A stretch of 64,000 nucleotides of DNA, from positions 9,786 to 73,785 of the forward strand of contig UQLR01000013.1 of NCBI GenBank assembly GCA_900541975.1. Direction: 5' to 3'. Source of the stretch: an uncultured Oscillospiraceae bacterium. GTDB taxonomy: Bacteria > Bacillota > Clostridia > Oscillospirales > Acutalibacteraceae. Below are positions 43,620 through 53,676 of the stretch, piece by piece (the stretch's first letter is position 1; each line of letters starts with the position of its first letter). A program made the position numbers and the translations under genes. Under the pieces are notes generated by a model that saw nothing but the letters and a program-made list of their open reading frames with translations, did no database searches and was not told the origin of the DNA.

Positions 43620-44663
43620 GTGAAAGAAACCAGACAGGTGAAGGCGGGGAACGTGTGTATAGGTGGCGGTGCGCCTGTAACGGTACAGTCTATGCTTAGC
43701 GTGCCCGCACATGATATAAAAGGCAGCATCAGGCAGGCGGAGGAGCTTGCACGTGTGGGCTGCGACGTCATACGCGTCGCCCTTCCGGACCGCAAGGCTG
43801 TTTCCCTGATCCCGGCGCTGAAAAACGCAGTGGATGTTCCCATTGTTGCCGATATACATTTTGATTATCGTATTGCGCTTGAGGCCGCCAGCGCAGGGGT
43901 AGATAAAATCCGGATTAATCCGGGAAACATAGGCAACCCGGACAGAGTTAAAATGGTTGCGGATATGTGCCGGGAAAAATCCATTCCAATTCGCATTGGT
44001 GTAAATTCCGGCTCTCTTGAAAAAGAAATTCTTGCAAAATATGGAGCGCCTACCGCACAGGCGCTGTGTGAAAGCGCGCTGTATCATGCTTCCTTGCTTG
44101 AGCGCTTCGATTTTACAGACATTGTTCTCTCTATGAAATCTTCCGATGTAAGGACAACCGTACAGGCCTATGAGCTTGCAAGCAGCCGTTGCAGCTATCC
44201 GCTGCATCTGGGTGTGACGGAAGCCGGTACAGAGCGCATGGGGATTATCAAATCCTCTGCGGGGATTGGTTCACTTTTACTGCATGGCATTGGCGATACC
44301 ATACGTATTTCCCTTACGGCTGACCCGGTACAGGAAGTATATGCCGCTAAGGACCTGCTGCGTGCATTGGGGCTTTTGCAGGACGGCGTGCAGCTTGTTT
44401 CCTGCCCGACCTGCGGGAGAACGCAAATTGACCTGATTGCCCTTGCCAAAGAAGCAGAAAGGCGCCTTGCAGGCTGCAAAAAACAAATAAAAGTCGCTAT
44501 TATGGGGTGCGCCGTCAATGGGCCGGGCGAGGCCAAAGAGGCAGACATAGGCATTGCCGGCGGCCATGGATGCGGTCTGTTATTCAAAAAAGGCCGGGTA
44601 CTGCGCAAAGTGCCCGAGGACAAGCTGATAGAAGCGCTGCTTGAGGAAGTGGAAAAGCTTTAA
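43620..44663 (+). CDS. ispG: (E)-4-hydroxy-3-methylbut-2-enyl-diphosphate synthase
   Basis: This 347-residue iron-sulfur enzyme performs the penultimate step of the MEP path. It has the TIM-barrel start (VTVQSML, DVIRVALPD) and the cluster cysteines in CPTCGRTQIDL and MGCAVNGPGE. The GTG at 43620 follows AAAGGGCGG; the frame extends further up but overlaps rseP. Confidence 0.94.
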   Translation: MKETRQVKAGNVCIGGGAPVTVQSMLSVPAHDIKGSIRQAEELARVGCDVIRVALPDRKAVSLIPALKNAVDVPIVADIHFDYRIALEAASAGVDKIRINPGNIGNPDRVKMVADMCREKSIPIRIGVNSGSLEKEILAKYGAPTAQALCESALYHASLLERFDFTDIVLSMKSSDVRTTVQAYELASSRCSYPLHLGVTEAGTERMGIIKSSAGIGSLLLHGIGDTIRISLTADPVQEVYAAKDLLRALGLLQDGVQLVSCPTCGRTQIDLIALAKEAERRLAGCKKQIKVAIMGCAVNGPGEAKEADIGIAGGHGCGLLFKKGRVLRKVPEDKLIEALLEEVEKL

Positions 44664-44683
44664 AGATAATTTGGGGGATTTGC

Positions 44684-47600
44684 TTGAATACATTTAACGA
44701 CCTATTTGCAAAGTACCTGCCGGATGTTACATTATCACCGGAGGTGTGCAACAGTGCAATCCAATCGGTGAACATCGATGCAAAAAAAAGATCACTGGAT
44801 ATTTACACTGCGTTTCAGACTCCGCTGGAGTGCAGTGCGCTTTTTGCTGCGGAAAAGGCATTGCAAAGCGCAAAAGATCTGGGACTGACAACGGTACATA
44901 TATACCCAAAATATCCTTCGGACGCCTTTTCTGCAGAATATTATCCGCAGCTTGTCATGCAGCTGAAGCGGCGCATTCCCAGCCTCAACGGTACGGTTGC
45001 AGATTCTACAGCTACGCTAAACGGCGACGTTTTAACCGTTACGCTTCAGCACGGCGGCGCCGCCATTTTGATTGGCAAAGGTTTTGATAAAGAACTGCAA
45101 AAGCTGATTGTAAGCCAGTTCGGATTGCGCCTGCACATAGAATTTGACGGCGTGGTTTCTATAGATGCAGATTCGGAAACCTATGTTCAAAAGCAGAAAG
45201 ATTTGCATGAAAAGCAGCGGCGGGAAAAAATTGTAGAAGAAATGGAACTTTATGAATCCTCTATGGATACAGCGATTGTCGGCAAGCAGCAGCGAAAGGA
45301 AAAAACGTCCGGCAGCATTGAAATCCGAAAGGATGACCTTTTATATCCTTCTATTTTGCCGCAGACGATAAAACCGCTGTATGGCAGTGTGATCAAAGGC
45401 GCTCCCGCCCCAATTAAATCGTTAACGCCTGATGCCGGGAAGGTTGTTATATGGGGGGATATTTTCAATATGGATATGCGCACAACGCGCGACGGTTCCA
45501 AAAATATCATCTCCATCAGTATTACAGATTACACGGGGTCTATGAACCTGAAAATAATTGATGAAATTAAAAATTGTAAAGCGCTGGCACAGCTGAAAAA
45601 GGGTGTTGCGGTGCTTGCAAGGGGAGATTTGGAGTACGATCGTTATGATAAGGATTTATGCGTGCGTACAAGGAGCGTAAGCACTGTTTCAAAGCTGCAG
45701 GTCGTAGACCGTGCGCCCAAAAAACGCGTAGAGTTGCACTTGCATACCAATATGTCTTCTATGGACGGTGTATCGTCAGCCAAATCCCTGATCGAGCGCG
45801 CCCACCAGTGGGGACATACCGCCATGGCTATTACAGACCACGGCGTGGCGCAGGCGTTTCCGGAGGCTATGGACACAGTCGAGGCAATCAACCGTGAAGA
45901 CGGGAATTTTAAGGTTATTTACGGCACGGAGGCGTATTTTATCAACGATATGATTGCGGCGGTAGAAGGAAAGCGCGATATGCCGTTTGACGGGGAATTT
46001 ATCTGTTTTGATACGGAAACCACCGGTTTAAGCGCAAAAAAAGACAGGATCACGGAAATTGGCGCAATCAGGGTTAAAAATGGCGAGGTGCTCGACACTT
46101 TTTCCACGTTTGTGAACCCGCAAATGCCGATCCCGCCGAAAATTACGCAGATTACCGGGATCACAGACGAAATGGTGCAGGATGCGCCCGAAGAAAGACA
46201 GGCCATGCAAGCTTTTTACCGCTTTTGCGGTATGCAGAACGCCGTTTTGGTCGCACATAACGCGCCGTTTGACATGGCCTTTCTCAAAGCGGCTGCAAAG
46301 CGCTGTAATATGCCCTGCGATTTTGCATCTGTTGATACGGTTGCCCTGTGCCGCGCAATTTTACCCGACATAAAAAATTGTAAGCTGGATACCGTGGCAA
46401 AATATCTGCGCCTGGGCGAATTTAATCACCACCGCGCAACGGACGACGCGCAAATGCTTGCGCGGATTTTCACCAACCTGCTTATGCGCCTGCGGGAAGA
46501 TTACGGCCTGAAATCTGTGCAGGAAATTAACACCAAAATTAACGGCGCAGATTTCAGAAGGCTGAATACGTATCATCAGATTATTCTTGTGAAAAATCAG
46601 ACAGGCTTAAAAAATTTGTATAAATTAATATCAAAGGCACATCTGGATTATTTTTATAAAAAACCGCGTATCCCCAAGACGGAGCTGATCCAGCACAGGG
46701 AAGGCCTTTTAATTGGCAGCGCCTGTGAAGCCGGGGAGCTGTTCCGCGCAATTGTTGCAGGAAAGCCGTGGGGGGAGCTTAAGGATATTGCAGGTTTTTA
46801 TGATTACCTGGAAATCCAGCCGATCGGGAATAATCGCTTTATGCTGCATAACGGGACGGTACAGTCTGAAAAAGAATTGCAGGACTTTAATAAAACGGTC
46901 GTCCGTCTTGGAGAAGAATTGGGTATCCCTGTCGTTGCAACCTGCGACGTACATTTTTTGGATCCGCAGGACAGCGCCTACAGAAAAATTCTTATGGCAG
47001 GCCAGGGTTATGCCGACGCAGACAATCAGGCTCCCTTGTATTTTCGCACCACCGCGGAAATGCTTGAAGAATTTAGCTACCTTGGAAAAGAAAAGGCCTA
47101 TGAAGTTGTGGTGGAAAACACCAACCGAATTGCAGATGCAATAGAGTCCGTGCGCCCAATCCCCAAGGGCGTATATCCACCGTTTATTGAGGGCGCGCAG
47201 GATGATTTGATACGCATTACATGGGAGCGCGCAAAGAATAAGTACGGCGATCCGCTGCCGCAAATTGTAAAGGACCGCCTTGACCGGGAGCTTGGATCCA
47301 TTACGAAATATGGCTTTTCCGTTTTGTATATGACGGCGCAAAAACTGGTGGCGGACAGTGAAGCCCATGGGTATCTTGTCGGCTCAAGAGGCAGCGTGGG
47401 TTCTTCGTTTGTAGCTACCATGTCCGGTATTTCCGAAGTAAACCCGCTGTGCCCGCACTATATCTGTCCAAATTGCAAGCACAGTGAATTTATTACAGAC
47501 GGTTCAGTTGGGTCCGGTTTTGATTTGCCGCCCAAATATTGCCCGCAGTGTGAAACGCTGTATGAACGCGACGGGCATGAAATACCGTTTGAAACCTTTT

Positions 47601-49054
47601 TGGGGTTTGAAGGTGATAAAACGCCGGATATTGACTTAAACTTCAGCGGAGAATACCAGTCCTTTTCCCACCGCTATACAGAAGAGCTTTTTGGAAAGGA
47701 CAATGTTTTTAAAGCCGGAACAATCGCAACAGTTGCAGATAAAACGGCGCTGGGCTTTGTCAAAAAATATGCGGAGGAAAAGGGGATTATTTTAAATAAA
47801 GCGGAAGAGCTGCGTCTGGCAGAAGGTTGTACCGGCGTAAAGCGCACTACCGGCCAGCATCCGGGCGGCATGGTTGTTGTCCCGCGTGGAAAGGAAATTT
47901 ACGATTTTTGCCCGGTGCAGCATCCGGCAAACGATCAAAAGTCAGATAATATTACAACCCACTTTGATTTCCATTCTATTCATGATACAATATGTAAATT
48001 GGATGAGCTCGGCCATGACGTGCCGACAATCTATCATTATCTTGAGGAGTTCACAGGTATTTCCGTTATGGATGTATCTATGAGCGATCCTGATGTTATG
48101 TCGCTTTTTACTTCGACAGAGGCGCTTGGCGTAAAACCGGAAGATATTGATTCGCAGACTGGAACGTTTTCATTGCCGGAAGTCGGAACAGGCTTTGTGC
48201 GGCAGATGCTTATTGAAGCGCAACCCAAAACATTTTCCGACCTTTTACAGGTGTCGGGGCTTTCGCATGGCACAGACGTGTGGATCGGCAATGCCGCAGA
48301 CCTGATCCGCGAAGGCACATGCACCATCTCGGAAGTAATTGGTACGCGCGACAGCATTATGACCTATTTGTTGCATAAGGGCCTTGCACCCAAAATGGCT
48401 TTTAAAATTATGGAAATTGTTCGAAAAGGAAAGGCGGCGAAACTGCTTACAGAAGAATATATCCAGGCCATGAAGGAGCATGGAGTGCCGCAATGGTATA
48501 TTGATTCCTGTATGAAGATCAAATATATGTTTCCAAAAGCGCACGCGGCGGCATACATGATTTCAACGCTGCGGCTGGGATGGTACAAAGTGCACCGGCC
48601 AATTGAATATTACGCCGCCTATTTTACTGTGCGCGGCGACGGGTTTGACGCTGCTACGGTAATCGGCGGAAAAGAGGCGGTTGTATCCAGAATGGACCAG
48701 ATCCGGCAGAAAGGGTATGAGGCGACCGCCAAGGATCATGCGGAATTTTCCACGCTGCAAATTGTTAACGAAATGCTGGCAAGGGGGATAGGTGTGCTTC
48801 CTGTCGACATATATAAGTCCCAGGCAAAAATGTTTGTGGTAGAAGGGCAGAAAATCCGTTTGCCGTTTTCTTCTATGGCCGGCGTGGGGGATGCAGCTGC
48901 AGAAAGCCTTGCAAACGGTGGGAAAAAAGGGGAATACCTTTCTATTGAAGACTTGCAGCTGCGTACAAAGGTGTCAAAAGCTGTCATTGAAACACTGAAA
49001 GCCGTCGGGGCGCTTTCCGGCTTGCCGGAAAGCAGCCAGCTGTCCCTGTTCTGA
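44684..49054 (+). CDS. polC: DNA polymerase III PolC (Gram-positive type)
   Basis: This 1456-residue replicative polymerase starts at a TTG after GGGGGA. Order: N-terminal domain, OB fold (about 240-335), PHP domain (VELHLHTNMSSMDG, about 350) split by the 3'-5' exonuclease (FICFDTETTGL, about 445, and HNAPFDMAFL), then the polymerase core with GSRGSVGSSF, a CPNC...CPQC zinc site and TPDIDLNFSGEYQ (catalytic Asp), and a C-terminal duplex-binding part. PolC is the leading-strand enzyme of low-GC Firmicutes. Confidence 0.97.
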   Translation: MNTFNDLFAKYLPDVTLSPEVCNSAIQSVNIDAKKRSLDIYTAFQTPLECSALFAAEKALQSAKDLGLTTVHIYPKYPSDAFSAEYYPQLVMQLKRRIPSLNGTVADSTATLNGDVLTVTLQHGGAAILIGKGFDKELQKLIVSQFGLRLHIEFDGVVSIDADSETYVQKQKDLHEKQRREKIVEEMELYESSMDTAIVGKQQRKEKTSGSIEIRKDDLLYPSILPQTIKPLYGSVIKGAPAPIKSLTPDAGKVVIWGDIFNMDMRTTRDGSKNIISISITDYTGSMNLKIIDEIKNCKALAQLKKGVAVLARGDLEYDRYDKDLCVRTRSVSTVSKLQVVDRAPKKRVELHLHTNMSSMDGVSSAKSLIERAHQWGHTAMAITDHGVAQAFPEAMDTVEAINREDGNFKVIYGTEAYFINDMIAAVEGKRDMPFDGEFICFDTETTGLSAKKDRITEIGAIRVKNGEVLDTFSTFVNPQMPIPPKITQITGITDEMVQDAPEERQAMQAFYRFCGMQNAVLVAHNAPFDMAFLKAAAKRCNMPCDFASVDTVALCRAILPDIKNCKLDTVAKYLRLGEFNHHRATDDAQMLARIFTNLLMRLREDYGLKSVQEINTKINGADFRRLNTYHQIILVKNQTGLKNLYKLISKAHLDYFYKKPRIPKTELIQHREGLLIGSACEAGELFRAIVAGKPWGELKDIAGFYDYLEIQPIGNNRFMLHNGTVQSEKELQDFNKTVVRLGEELGIPVVATCDVHFLDPQDSAYRKILMAGQGYADADNQAPLYFRTTAEMLEEFSYLGKEKAYEVVVENTNRIADAIESVRPIPKGVYPPFIEGAQDDLIRITWERAKNKYGDPLPQIVKDRLDRELGSITKYGFSVLYMTAQKLVADSEAHGYLVGSRGSVGSSFVATMSGISEVNPLCPHYICPNCKHSEFITDGSVGSGFDLPPKYCPQCETLYERDGHEIPFETFLGFEGDKTPDIDLNFSGEYQSFSHRYTEELFGKDNVFKAGTIATVADKTALGFVKKYAEEKGIILNKAEELRLAEGCTGVKRTTGQHPGGMVVVPRGKEIYDFCPVQHPANDQKSDNITTHFDFHSIHDTICKLDELGHDVPTIYHYLEEFTGISVMDVSMSDPDVMSLFTSTEALGVKPEDIDSQTGTFSLPEVGTGFVRQMLIEAQPKTFSDLLQVSGLSHGTDVWIGNAADLIREGTCTISEVIGTRDSIMTYLLHKGLAPKMAFKIMEIVRKGKAAKLLTEEYIQAMKEHGVPQWYIDSCMKIKYMFPKAHAAAYMISTLRLGWYKVHRPIEYYAAYFTVRGDGFDAATVIGGKEAVVSRMDQIRQKGYEATAKDHAEFSTLQIVNEMLARGIGVLPVDIYKSQAKMFVVEGQKIRLPFSSMAGVGDAAAESLANGGKKGEYLSIEDLQLRTKVSKAVIETLKAVGALSGLPESSQLSLF

Positions 49055-49090
49055 TTCTTTATTTTACTGCAGGAAGGAGTGCAAAGGCCT

Positions 49091-50374
49091 ATGGAACCAA
49101 AAAAATTTAAAAGCCTGCTGCTTTTAATTACTTTTACGGTATTTTTGTTATTTATTATGATCAACTTTGGCGTAGTATGGGAGCTACTTGGCATTCTGGT
49201 TACCGTTTTAATGCCCTTTTTTGTGGGGTTCCTCATCGCTTATCTGATCAATTTGCCGTATGTGTTTTTTGCAGACAGAGCATATGCGGGGCTTGAAAAG
49301 CGGGGAGGTTTTTTAGCCAAAATGCGAAAGCCGTTGGCGCTGATCACGGCTTATATTATTGTTTTCGGCGTGATTGTCTTTTTGGTTGGAATATTGATTC
49401 CCCAGTTGGTGGAAAGCACCAACCGCTTAATACAGAATTTTTCAGATTACGCAAAAAGCTTTCAGGTTTTTCTGACGGATTTTCTTTCCAAATATTTTTC
49501 TATTCACCTTGACTCCAACAGCGATATTATAAACTTTATCAACAATCTTGTAAAAATGGTAACGGGCGGGGAGCTGAACACCTTTCTCCAAAACCTGGCA
49601 TCCACGCTGGCGCCCAGCGTTTTTGATATCACAAGGAACGTGACCACAACCTTAATCAACCTTGGTATGGGCATTGTGGTTTCCGTTTATTTAATTGGGT
49701 GTAAGGATAAGCTGATCTTTCAAAGCAAAAAGCTTTGTTATGCTTATGTACCGCAGAAGGCCGTTCCCAAAGTTATGGAAATTGCGGATCTTTCCAACAA
49801 TATTTTCGGCAAATTTGTATATGGAAAAATTTTGGATTCCATGATTGTCGGCGTACTGTGCTTTATCGGTATGTCTATTTTAAATATTGAATATGCTCTG
49901 TTGATCAGTGTAATTATTGGTATTACCAATATTATACCTGTTTTCGGGCCTTTTCTGGGCGCAATTCCATCTATTTTTATTTTGTTAATGATCGATCCGT
50001 TTCAGGCTATATGGTTTACAATCTTTATTTTGGCGTTGCAGCAGCTGGACGGAAATGTAATAGGCCCCAAAATTTTGGGCAATTCCATTGGTATTTCCGG
50101 TTTTTGGATTATGGCAAGCGTTATAGTGGGCGGGGGCCTGTTTGGCTTTTTGGGAATGTTGCTGGCGGTTCCGGTTTTTTCGACCTTTTATGTCCTGTTT
50201 AGCCGGATGGTCAACAATCGTCTAATCAAAAACGGACGCATACAGGATTTTTCAAATCCTCCAACTTCAGATATTATTCGCCAGAAAATGCCGAAAGACC
50301 CAAGAAAAACCGCTGCCTCCGGCAAGCCGGTCAAACGTGTAAAGTCAAAGTTTGATTTTAAGAAGAAAAAGTAA
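49091..50374 (+). CDS. AI-2E family transporter (PerM/YtvI type)
   Basis: This 427-residue polytopic protein has the family pattern: a pair of helices at the start (LLLLITFTVFLLFIMINFGV), a long middle domain, and NIIPVFGPFLGAIPS and GNVIGPKILGNSIGISGFW in the C-terminal helices. Members export small molecules or act in Na+/H+ exchange and sporulation; the role here is not certain. The start is the ATG at 49091 rather than the GTG at 49079. Confidence 0.85.
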   Translation: MEPKKFKSLLLLITFTVFLLFIMINFGVVWELLGILVTVLMPFFVGFLIAYLINLPYVFFADRAYAGLEKRGGFLAKMRKPLALITAYIIVFGVIVFLVGILIPQLVESTNRLIQNFSDYAKSFQVFLTDFLSKYFSIHLDSNSDIINFINNLVKMVTGGELNTFLQNLASTLAPSVFDITRNVTTTLINLGMGIVVSVYLIGCKDKLIFQSKKLCYAYVPQKAVPKVMEIADLSNNIFGKFVYGKILDSMIVGVLCFIGMSILNIEYALLISVIIGITNIIPVFGPFLGAIPSIFILLMIDPFQAIWFTIFILALQQLDGNVIGPKILGNSIGISGFWIMASVIVGGGLFGFLGMLLAVPVFSTFYVLFSRMVNNRLIKNGRIQDFSNPPTSDIIRQKMPKDPRKTAASGKPVKRVKSKFDFKKKK

Positions 50375-50406
50375 GCAAAAACAGGGCGAATTACGCCCTG
50401 TTTTTG
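50375..50406 (+). terminator. Terminator after the AI-2E family gene
   Basis: AAAAACAGGGCG pairs with CGCCCTGTTTTT around AATTA. Confidence 0.85.
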
Positions 50407-50409
50407 CTG

Positions 50410-50450
50410 TTGACAACACATTTTCTGTATGCTATTATGTTAGCGTGCTA
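50410..50450 (+). promoter_or_regulatory. Promoter of the histidine operon with palindromic operator candidate
   Basis: TTGACA (50410-50415), 17 bases, TATTAT (50433-50438). TTAGCGTGCTAA (50440-50451) directly after the -10 is a perfect 12-base palindrome covering the likely start site, as expected of a repressor operator. No T-box-like structure was seen in the 30-base leader, so control is probably by this site. Confidence 0.6.
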
Positions 50451-50481
50451 AAGCGAACGTGGAAGGGAGCTTTTTCTTTAT

Positions 50482-51675
50482 ATGAAAAATTATTATAAAA
50501 TAACACCGGAAGGGACCAAAGACCTGCTTTTTGAAGAATGTACGGCAAGAAACAAAGTCACGCATATGATTACCAGTGTGTTTGAATCAAAGGGATATCA
50601 CCAGGTTATAACGCCCGGCCTTGAGTTTTTTGATGCTTTTACGTTGAAAAGCGGCGGGATCCAGCAGGAAGATATGTATAAGCTGACGGACAATAAAGGC
50701 AGGCTGCTCGTGCTGCGGCCGGATTCTACGCTGCCGATTGCAAGAATGGCGGCAATCCGCCTGCAGAAAGAAGCAAGGCCGATTCGCCTTTATTATAACC
50801 AGCCTGTTTACCGAAACCGTCCTGCACTCACAGGGCATAGCAACGAGATCAATCAGGCTGGTATTGAGCTGCTTGGAACGGCGGGGCTCAGAGCAGACCT
50901 GGAAGTGATTGTGACAGCAATAGAGGCCCTGCAAAAAATTGTGCCGGATTTCCGCATAGAAATTGGCCACGCGGGCTTTTTCAAAGCGCTTGCAGACCAG
51001 CTGCCGGTTGACGAAGCTTTGCGGGAGGAAATACGTCTCTCTATTGAGTCAAAAAACTATTCGTCCCTTAATACTATCCTTGACAGCTTAAAGCAGACCG
51101 ACGCAGTGAAAGCGGTCCGGAGGCTGCCAAGACTTTTTGGAGGAGAAGAGGTTTTTGAAGAAGCGTCTGCCCTTTTCCGTGGGGACCTGGAGCAAAAAGC
51201 CTTATCTCAGTTAAAAGCTTTATACCGTTCCCTTTCGCATTTGTGTATGGGAGATAAGCTGATCATTGATCTGGGTCTGGTGCAGCGCAACGACTACTAC
51301 AGCGATATGATTTTCAGCGGATATGTAGAAGGCAGCGGAGATGCCGTACTGGTTGGCGGGCGTTATGACCAGCTGCTTGATGCGTTTGATTCCCCCATGC
51401 CTGCAGCGGGCTTTGGTATTCATGTGGATGCTCTGGCAGAGATTCTGCTTGCAAACGGCTCTGTAGAGAAAGCTGCACCGCCGGATATTCTTGTTCATGG
51501 AGATGCAGGGCATGAAATGGCTGCAATCAACCAGTCGCGCTTTTATCTGCTTAGCGGTATTACCTGCGAGTACAGCGTTTTTGAGAGCCGGGCGGAGGCA
51601 ACGGCTTATGCGCAGGCGCGTGGGATACGGAAAATTTGCTTTGTAAATACAGATCATGAAATTGTTGACCTGTAA
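50482..51675 (+). CDS. hisZ: ATP phosphoribosyltransferase regulatory subunit
   Basis: This 397-residue HisRS-like protein lacks tRNA-synthetase activity in the family and forms an octamer with short HisG. It has GTKDLLFEE, RPDSTLPIARMAA (motif 2-like) and GGRYDQLLDAFDSPMPAAGFG (motif 3-like). It is the first gene of the histidine operon and pairs with the short hisG that follows. Confidence 0.92.
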   Translation: MKNYYKITPEGTKDLLFEECTARNKVTHMITSVFESKGYHQVITPGLEFFDAFTLKSGGIQQEDMYKLTDNKGRLLVLRPDSTLPIARMAAIRLQKEARPIRLYYNQPVYRNRPALTGHSNEINQAGIELLGTAGLRADLEVIVTAIEALQKIVPDFRIEIGHAGFFKALADQLPVDEALREEIRLSIESKNYSSLNTILDSLKQTDAVKAVRRLPRLFGGEEVFEEASALFRGDLEQKALSQLKALYRSLSHLCMGDKLIIDLGLVQRNDYYSDMIFSGYVEGSGDAVLVGGRYDQLLDAFDSPMPAAGFGIHVDALAEILLANGSVEKAAPPDILVHGDAGHEMAAINQSRFYLLSGITCEYSVFESRAEATAYAQARGIRKICFVNTDHEIVDL

Positions 51676-51714
51676 GCAGGGTGCACACTACATAAAGACA
51701 GGAGTTTATAGTAT

Positions 51715-52353
51715 ATGAAGCCGCTGAAAATTGCATTGACAAAGGGCCGCCTGGAAAAAGATACGGTCGCGCTTTTGGAAAAATTGGGATATGATTGTCA
51801 GGCGCTTAAAAATAAAGGGAGAAAGCTGATTCTTCCGGTTGGCAACGGCGAAATTGAGGCCGTACTTGCAAAAGCGCCGGATGTCATCACATATGTGGAG
51901 CACGGCGTATGTGATCTGGGTGTTGTGGGTAAAGACACCATTTTGGAAAAAGGAACCGCTTTTTTTGAGTTGCTGGACCTGGGCTTTGGCAAATGCCGGT
52001 TTGCGCTTGCGGGCAAAAAGGGAACAGATTTCTTTTCCGGCTATCATACCAAAACCATTGCAACAAAATATCCCAACGTGGCAAGAAATTATTTTGAAAA
52101 CAAAGGAATGGATATCCGCTTTATAAAAATTGAAGGCAGCGTTGAACTGGCGCCTTTGCTGCATCTTTCCGATGCAATTGTAGATATTGTGGAGACAGGC
52201 TCTACGTTACGGGAAAACGGTTTGGAGATTATAGAAGATATTGCGCCGGTTTCTGCAAGGCTGATTGCAAACAACGCGAGCCTGAAACTGAGAAAGCGTG
52301 AAATAGAAGCACTGGTGGAGAAAATGGAACAGGCTATTGCCGGAAAGGAATGA
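51715..52353 (+). CDS. hisG: ATP phosphoribosyltransferase, short form
   Basis: This 212-residue enzyme catalyses the first step of histidine synthesis. It has LTKGRLEKD at the start, YVEHGVCDLGVVGKD and EGSVELAPLLHLSDAIVDIV (PRPP site). It lacks the C-terminal regulatory domain of the long form, so it needs HisZ. Confidence 0.95.
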   Translation: MKPLKIALTKGRLEKDTVALLEKLGYDCQALKNKGRKLILPVGNGEIEAVLAKAPDVITYVEHGVCDLGVVGKDTILEKGTAFFELLDLGFGKCRFALAGKKGTDFFSGYHTKTIATKYPNVARNYFENKGMDIRFIKIEGSVELAPLLHLSDAIVDIVETGSTLRENGLEIIEDIAPVSARLIANNASLKLRKREIEALVEKMEQAIAGKE

Positions 52354-52360
52354 GGAAGAG

Positions 52361-53650
52361 ATGTTGACAATTGTAAAGGCAGACAGTGGTGAGCAGCGCC
52401 GTTTTATTAACGAGTTGAAACAAAGGGCGCGGCAAACGGATAAAGACGTGTCCGCCGTTGTTGCACAAATTATAGAAAATGTGCGTGCACATGGCGACCA
52501 GGCGGTGCGCGAATATACAGAAAAATTTGACGGCATAGCACCGGAGAAGACAGAAGTTTCCCCGCAGGAGATGGCGGCGCTTGCAAAAAGCTGTGCGCCG
52601 GCATTTTTGCAGGCGCTGGAAAAAGCGGCGGAAAATATCCGAAATTTTCATCAACGCCAAGTACAGCAAAGCTGGCTTACCGCTGAAAGCGAAGGGGTTT
52701 TGCTAGGGCAGCGCGTCAGAGGCCTTGCGCGCGTGGGGATTTATGTCCCCGGCGGCACGGCAGCGTATCCGTCCTCGGTGCTGATGAACGCAATTCCTGC
52801 TAAAATTGCCGGTGTGCGGGAAATCGTTATGGTTACGCCGCCTGGAAAAGACGGCAAGCCTAATCCCGACATTATGGCCGCCGCCCGGATCGCAGGTGTA
52901 GACCGTGTTTTCCTGATGGGTGGGGCGCAGGCGGTGGCAGCGCTTGCCTTTGGCACGCAGACAGTGCCAAAGGTAGACAAAATCGTAGGGCCGGGGAATA
53001 TTTATGTGGCTACAGCTAAGAAGCTGCTTTACGGCACAGTGGATATTGACATGATCGCAGGGCCCAGCGAAATATTGGTGATTGCCGATCAAAATGCAAA
53101 CCCGGATTTTCTCGCAGCGGATCTGATGTCACAGGCGGAGCACGATGTTCTGGCCTCGGCAATTCTTCTTACAGACAGCCCGGCGCTTGTACAGCGGGTG
53201 CAAGAAGCCCTTGCAAACCAGATTCAAAAGCTTTCCCGCGCAGATATCGTCCGCCGGTCCCTGCGCGACTATGGCGCGATTATTCTGTGTAAAAATATAG
53301 ATCAGGCGGTAGAACTGGCAAACGAGCTGGCTCCGGAGCATTTAGAGGTCTGTACGGAAAATCCAATGGAGTATATCGGCAGGCTAGACAATGCAGGGTC
53401 TGTCTTTTTGGGCGCTTATGCACCCGAACCGCTTGGAGATTATTATGCAGGACCGAACCATGTCTTGCCTACAAGCGGGACCGCGCGCTTTTTTTCGCCG
53501 CTGTCGGTAGACAGCTTTATTAAAAAATCCAGCTTTATATACTATACGGAGGCTGCTTTGCAAAAAGGCGGTGCAGATATTATTGCGCTGGCAAATGCAG
53601 AAGGGCTTACGGCACACGCAAACTCCATTAAAGTACGTTTGGAAAAATAA
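52361..53650 (+). CDS. hisD: Histidinol dehydrogenase
   Basis: This 429-residue enzyme oxidises histidinol to histidine in two NAD-dependent steps. It has VPGGTAAYPSSVLMNAIPA, GPGNIYVATAKKLL, AGPSEILVIAD and SQAEHDVLASAILLT (zinc and catalytic residues). The ATG at 52361 follows GAGGAAGAG, seven bases after the hisG stop. Confidence 0.96.
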   Translation: MLTIVKADSGEQRRFINELKQRARQTDKDVSAVVAQIIENVRAHGDQAVREYTEKFDGIAPEKTEVSPQEMAALAKSCAPAFLQALEKAAENIRNFHQRQVQQSWLTAESEGVLLGQRVRGLARVGIYVPGGTAAYPSSVLMNAIPAKIAGVREIVMVTPPGKDGKPNPDIMAAARIAGVDRVFLMGGAQAVAALAFGTQTVPKVDKIVGPGNIYVATAKKLLYGTVDIDMIAGPSEILVIADQNANPDFLAADLMSQAEHDVLASAILLTDSPALVQRVQEALANQIQKLSRADIVRRSLRDYGAIILCKNIDQAVELANELAPEHLEVCTENPMEYIGRLDNAGSVFLGAYAPEPLGDYYAGPNHVLPTSGTARFFSPLSVDSFIKKSSFIYYTEAALQKGGADIIALANAEGLTAHANSIKVRLEK

Positions 53651-53676
53651 TCTCAATTCGCAAAGGATGTATTCGT

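Noticed and set aside
44684..49054. Several long antisense frames within polC and other housekeeping genes
   Set aside because: They mirror codon bias of the real genes, lack ribosome sites and show no family motifs.
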